This document shows, one piece after another, positions 32,810 through 41,955 of a stretch of DNA of 64,000 nucleotides. A program made the position numbers and the translations under genes. This DNA comes from Ricordea florida. Lineage: Eukaryota; Cnidaria; Anthozoa; Corallimorpharia; Ricordeidae. The stretch spans positions 26,953,113 through 27,017,112 of the forward strand of contig OX453276.1 of the NCBI GenBank assembly GCA_949710005.1, read 5' to 3'. Position 1 is the stretch's first letter. Every line of letters starts with the position of its first letter. Under the pieces are notes generated by a model that was given only the letters and a program-made list of their open reading frames with translations, ran no database searches and had not been told where the DNA came from.

Positions 32810-35800
32810 GAATACAAAACAATTAAGCTCTCTACTTTCATGGTATGAAATTAAAGATAGATCTAAAATAACTATTAAAGAAGATAAAATTCAAGCATTG
32901 AGTAATACACCTGAAATAATTATGAATGTAAAACAAATCGTTGATAATAAACGAGAAATTTTTGCAGTGATAGATAATACACCAAAGAGAAGAAAAAACC
33001 AACCGCGGCCGCCTCTTCCAATTCCTCGTGTTACACCTCCGCCAATACCAGGTTCGTCACAAAGATTTAACCCAGAAACGCCCCCGCCAGGCCAACCAAA
33101 TAGATTTAGTCCAGGAACACCTCCAGACTCTCCACCACCAACACCAAAAATTAAACCACCCAGGCCCCCACCACCCAAAATTTACAAAAAACAAACCCTA
33201 ATGCCCATCCCAAGAAAAAATATTGTATCTAGTTTTATGAATGAAGCAAAGAGTTTAATGAAAAAAATTAAGGAAACAAAAACAAAAGACAAAACTTTTA
33301 ATTGGATAAAAAAACAAATATCGAAAGTGGTTGATAAAGTTAAATCTACAGGAGACGGTCTTAAAAATCTTATAAATAATAACACACAACCTGAAAGCCC
33401 CATTCCTCCGCCAAGAAAAAAGAAAAACTATCAACCACAATCTTTGGTGAATACTACAGAAAATGTTAGAGATTATGAGAAGGAGGGGGCTAGGCCTAAA
33501 ACAAAAAGAAATGTAAAAATATCTGAAGATGAACAAGAAAATGAGGAAGAGTTAATATTTAATGAACAAAAAAAAGCATTAAAAGGATATTTGAAAACTT
33601 GCGGGATAGATGGAAAGAAAGGATATGATCCTGAAGAATTCATGAAAAAAATAAAACAAAAAGTTATAGATCGAATTAATAAGGAAAAGAAACCAATAAA
33701 AGGTAAATTTATATTAACATGTAAGTTTTTTAAAAAGTCTCTACTTAAAAAAGAAATTAAAGAAGAAACTGAAAAATTCTTTCATTCTTCACCAAAAATA
33801 ATTACTGAAGCAACTAATTTATCAGAATTATATGATGAAATGATTAAAAACATACTTAATGAGATTGAAAAATTTATAAATAATAATCCCTCGGGCACTT
33901 TTGAATTCGATTCTGTAATAAGTTTTGATATCAGCTTAGCCCCCTATGAAATTATTTCTGGAAGTTCATATTTTCCATTACCTGCAAGATTAGAATCAAA
34001 AAAAGCCATTATTAACCCTAAGAATTTTAAAGATGGTGAATGTTTTAAGTATGCAATAACAGAAGGAGCGTTTCCTAGAAAAAATCATAGAGAGAGAGTA
34101 AATGATGAATTGAGGGAAAATTCTAAAAAGTTAAATTGGAAAGGAATAGACTTTCCTACTCCATTAAAACAAATTGATAGGTTTGAAAAACAAAATCCAT
34201 ATGTTATTAATGTGTTGGGATATGAAGATAATAAAATATATCCTCTAAGAATAAGCGATAAATGTGATTGTAAGAAAAAAGAAGAATGTAATAATTGTGG
34301 ATGTAGGAAAAAAGAATGTATAAAACAAGAATGTAAGAAAGAAGAATGTATAAAACAAGAATGCGAGAAATGTGGCTGTAAAAAATGTGATTGTAACAAA
34401 GAAGAATGTAAGATATGCGACTGTAAAATTATAACATTAATTTTAATATCTAATGGTGAAGAAAGCCATTTCTGTTTGGTAACCGATATTAGTAGGCTTT
34501 TATCCTCTGAAATTGATAAAAATAAAAACAAAAAATATTTTTGCCTTAGATGTTTCAACTCATTCTATAAAAAAGAATATTTAGATGAACATAAAATATA
34601 CTGCGATTCAAATGGAGAAGTTATAATCAATATGGTAAAGAATAAAGATGGAAGCCCAAAATTTATTAAATTCAAAAATTATAAAAATAAAATGAGGGCA
34701 CCATTTGTTATTTATGTAGACTTTGAGAGTCATTTAATACCGATATATACATGTTCTCCAAATGAAATTAAAAGTTTTACTAAAAAATATCAAATGCATA
34801 AAGCATCCGGATTCTGTTATTATATAAAGTGTTTTGATGATAGTATATTACCCGCCGATTTTAATCAAATTGTGCAATATACAGCAAAATCAGATGATGA
34901 AGATGTTGCACAGATATTTGTAGAATATTTAGAAAGAGATTTTAGAAAAATTTATAAAATAATAGAAGAAAGAAAAGAAAAATTTAGATTTTATGATATG
35001 AATAAAGCGTCAAAAACAATTAAAAAAGAACATGAAAATGCAACTCATTGTCATATATGCGATGAAAAATTTACAGAAACTAAAAATAGAGATTATAAAA
35101 AAGTAATAGATCATTGTCATCTTACAGGAAAATATAGAGGAGCTGCTCATAATAAGTGTAATCTAGGATATGTTATTCCTAACTTCATCCCAGTAATAGC
35201 ACATAATATGTCAGGATATGATTCTCATTTATTTATTAAGAATATTGCTAAAACAAAAGGTGAAATAACCTGCATAGCTAATACTAATGAAAAGTATATT
35301 AGTTTCTCAAAGAAAATTTTAATTGGTCATGATGATGAAGGTAAACCCATTAATAGAATGATAAGATTCATTGATTCTTATAAATTTATGTTGAGCGGAC
35401 TTAGTGGTTTAGTTGATAATCTCACCAAATGTGGAAAGTGTAAGACATGCAAACCGCCAGATTGTATGAAAAGATACATTGAAGATGGAAAAGATATTGA
35501 GCATAAAAGTATTGGTAGATGTGGAAAATGTGAGAATTGCATGTTAGCTGAAAAAAAATGCCTTTCTCCAAAAGATGATAAACTAACCGAAACAAAAAAG
35601 GAATTTGACGATAAAACATATTTAGTGATGAGAAAAGGAGTGTTTAATTATGATGATTTTACTGACATTAATAAACTAAATGAAACAAAACTACCGCCAA
35701 AGAAGGCATTTCATTCAAAATTAAATGATGAAGATATAAGTGATGATGATTACCAACACGCTGAAAAAATATTTGAGGCTTTTGATATGAAATCAATGCG

Positions 35801-37346
35801 GGAATATCATGATTTATATCTCAAGACGGATGTTTTACTTTTAGCAGATGTATTTGAGAACTTTAGAGATGTTTGTCAAAATAATTATGGTTTAGATCCA
35901 GCACACTATTTTACATCACCAGGACTATCTTGGGATGCAATGTTAAAATTAACCAAAGTTAAATTGGAGCTGTTTACTGATGTTAATATGTTACTTATGA
36001 TTGAAAGAGGTATTAGAGGCGGTGTAGCTCAAATATCAAAAAGATATGCTAAAGCTAATAATAAATATATGGCAGACTTTGAAGAAAATCTAAAGAAAAG
36101 TTATATTGCATATCTTGATGCAAATAATTTATATGGGGGAGGAATGAGCGGAAATTTACCTACTCATGGATTTAAATGGATGACTAAAGAGGAGCTTAAA
36201 AATTGGAGAGATATACCCTGCATAGTTATGGTTGATTTGAAATATCCAAAACATCTTCATGATTTACATAAAGATTATCCTTTAGCTCCAGATAAACTTA
36301 CTGTTAATAAAGTTCAGAAATTAATACCAAACCTATTTGATAAGAAGAGGTATGTTGTCTATCATGAGACTTTAAAATTTTATGAAAGTATGGGATTAGA
36401 AATAACAAAAATTCATAAAGGAATTAAATTCAATGAGTCTGCATGGTTAAAGCCATACATTGATTTGAATACTAAACTAAGATCTCAAGCAAAGAATGAT
36501 TTTGAAAAAGATTTCTTCAAGTTAATGAATAATTCTGTATTTGGTAAAACAATGGAAAATATGAGAAAAAGGATAGATGTTAGATTAGTTAATAATAAAA
36601 AAGCAGCTGAAAAATTAATAAAAAAACCAAACTTTGATTATTTTACTATCTTTTCTGAAGATCTAGTTGCTGTAAATATGAAGAAAATAAAAATAAATTT
36701 TAATAAACCAATTTATGTGGGGTTTTGCATTCTAGATCGAAGTAAACAAATAATGTATGATTTTCATTATAATTATATTAAAAAGAAATATGGAGATAAG
36801 GCTAAATTACTTATGACTGATACTGACAGTCTTGTATATGAAATAGAAACTCCAGATTTCTACAAAGATATAAGTTCAGATGTTAGAGAAAAGTTTGACA
36901 CCAGTAATTACCCTAAAGACCACCCATCTAGAATCGAGACCGGTGTAAACAAAAAAGTAATTGGAATGTTCAAAGATGAGTTTGGCGGAATGATACCTAC
37001 AGAGTTTGTAGGCCTAGGAGCTAAACAATATAGTTTAAAAATGGATAATGGTAAGGAGATAAAAAAGAATAAAGGAACAAAGAAATCAGTTGTTAAGAAT
37101 AACATAAAACATAATGACTTTAAAGATTGTTTAGACACTGGAAAACCTCAAATGAGATTACAAAATTTAATTGGATCAGATCTACATAATATTTACACAA
37201 AAACTGTTAATAAAAAAGCATTATCTGCAGATGATGATAAAAGGGATATTTTAGAAGATGGGATAAATACTCTTCCATATGGGCATTATCTTTCCAAAAC
37301 AGAATTAGATGATAATATGAATATCATCTTTCTAAAACAGAATTAG
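32790..37346 (+). CDS. polB: Protein-primed family B DNA polymerase (Polinton pPolB)
   Basis: A 1,518-residue replicative polymerase that would copy the element DNA from a protein primer bound at its ends. Residues 1-40 look like a SAP-type DNA-binding segment. About 71-131 are Pro-rich with P-x-x-P runs, and about 490-547 form a striking Cys-rich insertion. The exonuclease motifs are YVDFES (about 644), HNMSGYDSHLF (about 805) and YLKTDVLLLADVF (about 1010). An HNH/EndoVII-like zinc segment (HCHICDEKF to DHCHLTGKYRGAAH, about 753-787) precedes the second of these. Polymerase motifs are DANNLYG (A, about 1110), KLMNNSVFGKTM (B, about 1244) and TDTDSLVYE (C, about 1343). Intact. Its start lies in the terminal repeat and its end overlaps the integrase gene tail to tail by 23 bases. 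Confidence 0.95.
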   Translation: MDQLNNLNTKQLSSLLSWYEIKDRSKITIKEDKIQALSNTPEIIMNVKQIVDNKREIFAVIDNTPKRRKNQPRPPLPIPRVTPPPIPGSSQRFNPETPPPGQPNRFSPGTPPDSPPPTPKIKPPRPPPPKIYKKQTLMPIPRKNIVSSFMNEAKSLMKKIKETKTKDKTFNWIKKQISKVVDKVKSTGDGLKNLINNNTQPESPIPPPRKKKNYQPQSLVNTTENVRDYEKEGARPKTKRNVKISEDEQENEEELIFNEQKKALKGYLKTCGIDGKKGYDPEEFMKKIKQKVIDRINKEKKPIKGKFILTCKFFKKSLLKKEIKEETEKFFHSSPKIITEATNLSELYDEMIKNILNEIEKFINNNPSGTFEFDSVISFDISLAPYEIISGSSYFPLPARLESKKAIINPKNFKDGECFKYAITEGAFPRKNHRERVNDELRENSKKLNWKGIDFPTPLKQIDRFEKQNPYVINVLGYEDNKIYPLRISDKCDCKKKEECNNCGCRKKECIKQECKKEECIKQECEKCGCKKCDCNKEECKICDCKIITLILISNGEESHFCLVTDISRLLSSEIDKNKNKKYFCLRCFNSFYKKEYLDEHKIYCDSNGEVIINMVKNKDGSPKFIKFKNYKNKMRAPFVIYVDFESHLIPIYTCSPNEIKSFTKKYQMHKASGFCYYIKCFDDSILPADFNQIVQYTAKSDDEDVAQIFVEYLERDFRKIYKIIEERKEKFRFYDMNKASKTIKKEHENATHCHICDEKFTETKNRDYKKVIDHCHLTGKYRGAAHNKCNLGYVIPNFIPVIAHNMSGYDSHLFIKNIAKTKGEITCIANTNEKYISFSKKILIGHDDEGKPINRMIRFIDSYKFMLSGLSGLVDNLTKCGKCKTCKPPDCMKRYIEDGKDIEHKSIGRCGKCENCMLAEKKCLSPKDDKLTETKKEFDDKTYLVMRKGVFNYDDFTDINKLNETKLPPKKAFHSKLNDEDISDDDYQHAEKIFEAFDMKSMREYHDLYLKTDVLLLADVFENFRDVCQNNYGLDPAHYFTSPGLSWDAMLKLTKVKLELFTDVNMLLMIERGIRGGVAQISKRYAKANNKYMADFEENLKKSYIAYLDANNLYGGGMSGNLPTHGFKWMTKEELKNWRDIPCIVMVDLKYPKHLHDLHKDYPLAPDKLTVNKVQKLIPNLFDKKRYVVYHETLKFYESMGLEITKIHKGIKFNESAWLKPYIDLNTKLRSQAKNDFEKDFFKLMNNSVFGKTMENMRKRIDVRLVNNKKAAEKLIKKPNFDYFTIFSEDLVAVNMKKIKINFNKPIYVGFCILDRSKQIMYDFHYNYIKKKYGDKAKLLMTDTDSLVYEIETPDFYKDISSDVREKFDTSNYPKDHPSRIETGVNKKVIGMFKDEFGGMIPTEFVGLGAKQYSLKMDNGKEIKKNKGTKKSVVKNNIKHNDFKDCLDTGKPQMRLQNLIGSDLHNIYTKTVNKKALSADDDKRDILEDGINTLPYGHYLSKTELDDNMNIIFLKQN

Positions 37347-38316
37347 GAGGCAACTCAGTATTATAAGGAATAACCTGTAATTCTTCTCTTACAAAGCCTC
37401 GTCTTGGGCCATCTAGCAAATAATATAAAACCGGCTGATTAGGAGAAATCACACTTCTAGAAATATAATAAACTTTGATACTCCAAATAGGATCAGTAGC
37501 CCGTCTTTTTTCACCACCTTCAAGTTCGCCAGGAGATAATAGATATCTAACTTTAACAACAGGAGGCAATCTAAACTCATCAAGGCCAACAACTCGTTGA
37601 TAATTTTTAGGATTAATATCTACCTCTTTTATTTTTATAGCTTTATCAGGCTCTTTACTAGTTATTCTTGTTGGCGTATTATTCAAAGTTTTCAAAATAT
37701 CTGGTAATCGTTTCACCCATACTCTGGACCTTTCATCACTAACCATTTCTTGTGCATATTGATGACTAAATAATCTTTCACCTAATATTCTGTTTGCGTT
37801 TTCTACAAATGATTGGGCTCTATGATTTCCAGCTTCACTTCTTTGAATGTTTACATTATGATAATTCATAAGTTTTGTAACCTCGCCCATAAATTCTCTT
37901 CCGGGATCAACCATTAATATTTTAGGATATTTTAACTTCCTGGAATATATTTTTTCAAAAGCATTTGAAATTTCTCGACTTTCTTTTGAGGTTAATGGTT
38001 CTGCATCTTTGTATCTTGAGGCCACATCAATCACAACCAATGCATATCGATATGTTTTTCTTCCAACTCTATCATGCGGTAAAAATAATAAATCCGCTTG
38101 GTGAATCTGATTAGGCCTATCCACGGTCCAGTGCGGTCTAGGGATATATTTTGGAGTTGGTAGATATATTTGCCATATTGCCTGTTTTTCAAGCCATTTT
38201 TTAGCCTCATCTTCACTTACTTTTGCTTTTTCAGCTAATTTATTAATCGCAGAATATCCTTTCCAATATCCATCAGTTGAATAATATATTTTTGATAATA
38301 TTCTTTCGTTACTCAT
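37324..38316 (-). CDS. Polinton retroviral-type integrase
   Basis: A 330-residue DDE integrase (c-integrase) that inserts the linear element DNA and fits the 5-bp target duplication seen here. The catalytic residues are Asp75 (HQADLLFLPHD), Asp137 (MVDPGREF) and Glu172 (QSFVENANR), a D-D-35-E spacing. The N-terminal helical region has EDEAKKWLEKQAIWQIYLP. The C-terminal part (LLSPGELEGGEKRR, then FVREELQVIPY) is a beta-rich, chromo/SH3-like tail. The frame is intact. It is divergent from the capsid gene, from which 33 bases separate it, and convergent with polB. Confidence 0.95.
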   Translation of the reverse strand: MSNERILSKIYYSTDGYWKGYSAINKLAEKAKVSEDEAKKWLEKQAIWQIYLPTPKYIPRPHWTVDRPNQIHQADLLFLPHDRVGRKTYRYALVVIDVASRYKDAEPLTSKESREISNAFEKIYSRKLKYPKILMVDPGREFMGEVTKLMNYHNVNIQRSEAGNHRAQSFVENANRILGERLFSHQYAQEMVSDERSRVWVKRLPDILKTLNNTPTRITSKEPDKAIKIKEVDINPKNYQRVVGLDEFRLPPVVKVRYLLSPGELEGGEKRRATDPIWSIKVYYISRSVISPNQPVLYYLLDGPRRGFVREELQVIPYNTELPPNSVLER

Positions 38317-38323
38317 TTAAAGA
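38316..38323 (+). promoter_or_regulatory. TTTAAAGA motif ahead of the capsid gene
   Basis: Exact copy of the element-wide motif, 26 bases before the capsid start codon. It overlaps the integrase start codon on the other strand. Confidence 0.65.
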
Positions 38324-38349
38324 TTACTCCTCACTTCCTTAAAATAAAT

Positions 38350-39591
38350 ATGACAAACGTATCTGAAAAAATTAACCCAAACAGGATTCCAAGAGAGCCA
38401 CTCGGTTTGAAATCGGAATCAACATTGCATAGAATTACGCTAAACCCATCATCAGCTAATCCGGGAGAAACACTATATATAAATATTCCTAAACTTTCTG
38501 AAAATTTAGTGATTGTACCAGGAAGTGTATCTCTAGTATTTAACTTGACTGTTGAAGGGCATGAAGATAACACCCTAGTGAATAATGTAGGTAGTAACCT
38601 TGTATCCAGACTCAAGGTTCTTTTTGGAGGTGAAACACTACAGGATACTCAAAGATACGATCTATTTCAAACCTACCATGACTTATTCTTAACAGAGGAA
38701 GAACGGGAGGATAGATTAAGGCAAGGTATTTCTTCTGAAAACATGAGGAAGCTGCGGACAAATGCGGGTGATAAGGTAGACACAGATGCAAAAGAAGTAG
38801 CACTTGCAGTAGTACACAACACTAAGTACCATATCCCACTAAACCATCCTATTCTCAACGATCATGGAGTTTTCTACCCAAAGGCATTAGATCATCAAAT
38901 AATCTTTGAGATTACACTAGCCCCAGTTAACGATATTGTTGTTTATTCTGACAAGACAAAGACCCCAACTTACAAAATAACAAACCTCGAGTTGGAATAT
39001 TCTTGTATATCAAGCGAATACTTAGCCCGTGAGGCACAAGCAGCTTATCAGGTTGGAAAGGGGTTCTTTTATGAGAATGTAACTCTACACAAAACTTTCA
39101 TAATATCCAGACCTACAGACAGCGTTATAAACCAGCATATTAATCTACCTAGAAGGTCAATTACTGGGATATTATGTTTGTTTACATTACCATATGGTGA
39201 AGGAGCATGTAACTCTGAATTTTTTTTCAATCCAGGTATAACCTCAATCAATATCGATGTTAATGGCGTACCAAACCGTTTCTACTCTAAGGGAATGGTA
39301 CCTTCAGACCTATGGGAGTCGGTAAAGAAACGTTTCAGCGGTTCCTCCCGATGGTCGGTAAAGGAAAAGGATTTTTATGGTAAAAAGTTTGCTCTGTGGT
39401 TAGATTTGAGAACTCACCCAGATAATGATATTCATGGAGGCGGTCTAGCCTTAAATAACGCACAGGATGGTGTAAAAATTGAAATAAAAAGAAAACTTAG
39501 TGGGTCTGGAATTATGACTTGTTACATGTTTGTGGTAGCTGATGCATTAATGGAGGTTATGAATTCAAACTTAAGATCAATCATGTATTAG
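38350..39591 (+). CDS. Candidate major capsid protein (double jelly-roll type)
   Basis: A 413-residue, beta-rich protein without signal peptide or membrane segment. It starts with a loop rich in Asn and Pro, then alternating strands (ETLYINIPKLSENLVIVPGS), a charged segment LFLTEEEREDRLRQGIS, DHGVFYPKALDHQIIFEITL, then a second strand-rich half with FFFNPGITSINIDVNG and ending MEVMNSNLRSIMY. Position next to the packaging ATPase, size and two strand-rich halves fit a double-jelly-roll capsid protein; I see the resemblance to Polinton capsid proteins but cannot compute a fold. A TTTAAAGA motif precedes it. The ATPase follows 13 bases after its stop. Confidence 0.65.
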   Translation: MTNVSEKINPNRIPREPLGLKSESTLHRITLNPSSANPGETLYINIPKLSENLVIVPGSVSLVFNLTVEGHEDNTLVNNVGSNLVSRLKVLFGGETLQDTQRYDLFQTYHDLFLTEEEREDRLRQGISSENMRKLRTNAGDKVDTDAKEVALAVVHNTKYHIPLNHPILNDHGVFYPKALDHQIIFEITLAPVNDIVVYSDKTKTPTYKITNLELEYSCISSEYLAREAQAAYQVGKGFFYENVTLHKTFIISRPTDSVINQHINLPRRSITGILCLFTLPYGEGACNSEFFFNPGITSINIDVNGVPNRFYSKGMVPSDLWESVKKRFSGSSRWSVKEKDFYGKKFALWLDLRTHPDNDIHGGGLALNNAQDGVKIEIKRKLSGSGIMTCYMFVVADALMEVMNSNLRSIMY

Positions 39592-39604
39592 TTAAAAGAA
39601 AAAG

Positions 39605-40231
39605 ATGGAAGAATTACGGGAAAAAATTCCTTTTCATTGCATTATAACTGGCCCAACAAATTGTGGAAAGACAAAGTACATAATTGATAAACTCCGAGGC
39701 CCATTCCGAAAAGTTTTTGAATACATTGTTTTAATATGCCCAACTTATGCTAAAAATAAAACCTATCATAATTTTGCTAATAAAGATAAACATTTCTATG
39801 TATTATCACCAGATGCTAGTAACATTGATGAGATTAATGAATTGTTAACTGATTGCCAAACTTTATTCTCTGGAACAAATACATTAATAATTTTAGATGA
39901 TTGTGCTGTTTCTAATGATTTGAAAAAACGATCAAATAAGTTTATTGATTTAGCATTCTCAGGAAGACATCATGGATTATCAATGTGGGTTCTCACTCAG
40001 CAATTAACATCGATAGCAAAACCATTCCGTGAAAATGTTGCTTGCGTTGTTACTTTCCATAATCCATCGCAAAAAGGTATGAAGATGTTTTTCGAAGATT
40101 ATGGAGGTGATTTAGACCCTGAAACTAGTAAAAAATTTGTGAAATTATTAAAAAATGAAAAATATTCTAGACTTTGTTTGTGTTTAAGATTTCCATTTAA
40201 TTGCTATTTGGAAGTTCCAAACGGAGCGTAG
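39605..40231 (+). CDS. A32-like genome-packaging ATPase (FtsK/HerA superfamily)
   Basis: A 208-residue ATPase expected to pump element DNA into capsids. The Walker A motif GPTNCGKT is at residues 16-23 and Walker B with Asp-Asp (TLIILDDCAV) at about 93-102. A sensor-like Gln-Gln follows in VLTQQLTSIAKPF, after GRHHGLSMW. The length is normal for Polinton packaging ATPases. It starts 13 bases after the capsid gene. Only a variant motif (TTAAAAGA, 39592-39599) lies just ahead, so it is probably read from the capsid transcript. Intact. Confidence 0.88.
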   Translation: MEELREKIPFHCIITGPTNCGKTKYIIDKLRGPFRKVFEYIVLICPTYAKNKTYHNFANKDKHFYVLSPDASNIDEINELLTDCQTLFSGTNTLIILDDCAVSNDLKKRSNKFIDLAFSGRHHGLSMWVLTQQLTSIAKPFRENVACVVTFHNPSQKGMKMFFEDYGGDLDPETSKKFVKLLKNEKYSRLCLCLRFPFNCYLEVPNGA

Positions 40232-40261
40232 CTAAGTGCGGAACTCGACCAAAGTTATAAA

Positions 40262-40269
40262 TTTAAAGA
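40262..40269 (+). promoter_or_regulatory. TTTAAAGA motif
   Basis: Exact copy within TATAAATTTAAAGA, 27 bases before the start at 40297. Confidence 0.65.
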
Positions 40270-40296
40270 CCTGACTGTAGGTAAGAAAATTGTAAA

Positions 40297-40812
40297 ATGG
40301 CAGAAGTTGAAGATTATATTGAAGAAGAAAAGACTGAGGTAAAAGATAATTATAATAATGAAGTTGAAATAAAACAAGAATCACTAGCCATCCTCGCAGC
40401 TCTTGGAACTACAAAGGAATATTTGGGAGTTGATATGAGTCTGGGTGATGTAAAAAAATTATCAGTAAAAGACATTGAAAAATATTATAATCGTTATCAA
40501 GCAGTATTGGGTAAGAAAATTAGTGGTGGATTGGTAGATTCATCTATTCAATTAGTTTCTCAAGTCATTTCTTACATGGTTCCCGTGGATGATATAGAAG
40601 CTCTTTGTAAAGATTTGAAGAATGATGATTTGGTTAATCGTGAACTTACAAACATTGTAGGTCTCTTAGCATTGAAAGCAGGAAGGTTGACAGCACTTGC
40701 TAGCGGGTTATTTCAGGTTGCTAAGCACATTAAAATAGGCAAAATACAAGAAGTTTCAAGGACAATTACATATGATACTAACAAAACTGAGCATACTACC
40801 GAGAACAGCTGA
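40297..40812 (+). CDS. Polinton hypothetical protein, 171 residues
   Basis: I do not recognise a family. An acidic N-terminus (EVEDYIEEEKTEVKDNYNNE) is followed by a mainly helical body with SLAILAALGTTKEYLGVDMS and ELTNIVGLLALKAGRLTALA, then a polar tail. There is no signal peptide, and the hydrophobic stretches look like amphipathic helices. It follows the packaging ATPase and has its own promoter-like motif, which suggests a structural or assembly role by context only. Confidence 0.8.
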   Translation: MAEVEDYIEEEKTEVKDNYNNEVEIKQESLAILAALGTTKEYLGVDMSLGDVKKLSVKDIEKYYNRYQAVLGKKISGGLVDSSIQLVSQVISYMVPVDDIEALCKDLKNDDLVNRELTNIVGLLALKAGRLTALASGLFQVAKHIKIGKIQEVSRTITYDTNKTEHTTENS

Positions 40813-40820
40813 TTTAAAGA
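40813..40820 (+). promoter_or_regulatory. TTTAAAGA motif
   Basis: Exact copy, 27 bases before the ATG at 40848. Confidence 0.65.
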
Positions 40821-40847
40821 TTATTTGCTTTGTTAAATAAAATAAAG

Positions 40848-41249
40848 ATGCCTGACCAAAATGAACGAAGTGAAGGAGGAACAGAAGTTGTTGAGCAAAT
40901 TACAATGGATCCAGCACCTGAAAAGAAAGATCCTAAAAAGAAAGAGAAAGATCCTAAAAAGGTTGCGGCTGGTAAGAAACTAGCAGAACGCAATAAAAAA
41001 GCTAGAGAAGCATTAGCTAGGGAAATGAAACGTGAAAAAGAACATGAAGAAAATTCAAATCAAGATAGTGAACCTAAAGCATGGCTTCCAGAGCTATCTT
41101 TTACCACTGTTTTATCTATTGTTGGAATAGGGTTTACAGCATTTGATATGTTTATGAGATATTATAATAAAACCCCGAAGGAAAATAATGTTTCACCTGA
41201 AAATATTCCCATACAGCCCCCACAACCTCTTAAAATCGGAATGATATGA
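40848..41249 (+). CDS. Polinton small basic protein with a C-terminal membrane segment
   Basis: 133 residues from the first ATG; an upstream in-frame TTG is not used because the motif spacing points to 40848. The N-terminal half is highly charged, with repeated KKDPKKKEKDPKK and a basic helix (KKLAERNKKAREALAREMKR). A hydrophobic segment (TTVLSIVGIGFTAFDMFM) follows, then a Pro-rich tail. It could be a membrane-anchored, nucleic-acid-binding virion protein; that is inference from composition. Confidence 0.75.
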   Translation: MPDQNERSEGGTEVVEQITMDPAPEKKDPKKKEKDPKKVAAGKKLAERNKKAREALAREMKREKEHEENSNQDSEPKAWLPELSFTTVLSIVGIGFTAFDMFMRYYNKTPKENNVSPENIPIQPPQPLKIGMI

Positions 41250-41258
41250 AATAAGTAG

Positions 41259-41266
41259 TTTAAAGA
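41259..41266 (+). promoter_or_regulatory. TTTAAAGA motif
   Basis: Exact copy. Its distance to the ATG at 41292 is 25 bases, but only 10 to the ATG at 41277, which argues for the later start. Confidence 0.65.
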
Positions 41267-41291
41267 TTTCTTACTGATGAGTAAAAAAATT

Positions 41292-41510
41292 ATGTCAACT
41301 GAAAACAAACTTGTGAAAACTGTTACTGATTCAGCTGTACTTATTGGATTGGCAGCTTTAGTTGGATATGTAGCTAAAAAGGCCATGAGAGAATCATTTA
41401 TGAACGACCCATCCTCAAGTATTACAAATTATGCTAAATGGGTGGTTGTATTGTCGGGTAGTATGTACCTAAAAACATATTTAGAGGATCAAAAGATTTT
41501 ACCAAATTAA
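41292..41510 (+). CDS. Polinton small membrane protein, 72 residues
   Basis: Starts MSTENKLVKT. An in-frame ATG at 41277 would add five residues. However, the matching leader of the gene at 41956 reads TTG at that position, and motif spacing favours 41292. Two hydrophobic stretches (SAVLIGLAALVGYVA and WVVVLSGSMYLKTYL) suggest a two-span membrane protein. The next gene begins two bases after its stop, so the pair is probably on one transcript. No family recognised. Confidence 0.7.
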   Translation: MSTENKLVKTVTDSAVLIGLAALVGYVAKKAMRESFMNDPSSSITNYAKWVVVLSGSMYLKTYLEDQKILPN

Positions 41511-41512
41511 AA

Positions 41513-41905
41513 ATGGCAACAATAGCAATGATGTTTGGAGGAGCAATATTGAATGCAACCGCCTTTGTTGGTGGATCATATCTTGCAAAATATCTCTCAG
41601 GTGATAAAACAGATGCAGAACGAATAAGACACGATAAGGCATTAGAAAAATATCAAAAAGATTACGCCGAATATCAGGAAAATAGACAGAAACTAATTGC
41701 TTGGGAAATGAAGAAAAAAGATGAAAAATATCAAGCATCAAAAAATCTTTCGAATACAGATGAATCTTTGAAGTTATATAGTCAAATGCATGAACCAAAA
41801 TTTGCGGATTATTATAGACCCAGTGAAAATCAAAAGATGGGTGAAATGGCATATGTAGGTGGCGGTATGTTGGCATTGGGTTATATGGTAAGTAAATTCT
41901 TTTAG
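41513..41905 (+). CDS. Polinton membrane and coiled-coil protein, 130 residues
   Basis: A hydrophobic N-terminus (MMFGGAILNATAFVGGSYLA), a long charged helix (ERIRHDKALEKYQKDYAEYQ and onward) and a C-terminal hydrophobic stretch (GEMAYVGGGMLALGYMVSKF). The pattern of Ala/Gly-rich start plus RHDKALE-type helix recurs in Polintons as I know them, without an assigned role. It has no motif of its own and starts two bases after the previous stop. Confidence 0.75.
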   Translation: MATIAMMFGGAILNATAFVGGSYLAKYLSGDKTDAERIRHDKALEKYQKDYAEYQENRQKLIAWEMKKKDEKYQASKNLSNTDESLKLYSQMHEPKFADYYRPSENQKMGEMAYVGGGMLALGYMVSKFF

Positions 41906-41923
41906 AGTTAATTGTGTGACCAG

Positions 41924-41931
41924 TTTAAAGA
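41924..41931 (+). promoter_or_regulatory. TTTAAAGA motif
   Basis: Exact copy, 24 bases before the start at 41956. The surrounding leader (TTTAAAGATTTCTTACTG) is nearly the same as that at 41259. Confidence 0.65.
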
Positions 41932-41955
41932 TTTCTTACTGTTGAGTAAAAAATC

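Noticed and set aside
32891..36000. Minus-strand frames inside the polymerase gene
   Set aside because: They are shadows of an intact 1,518-codon frame with all polymerase motifs.
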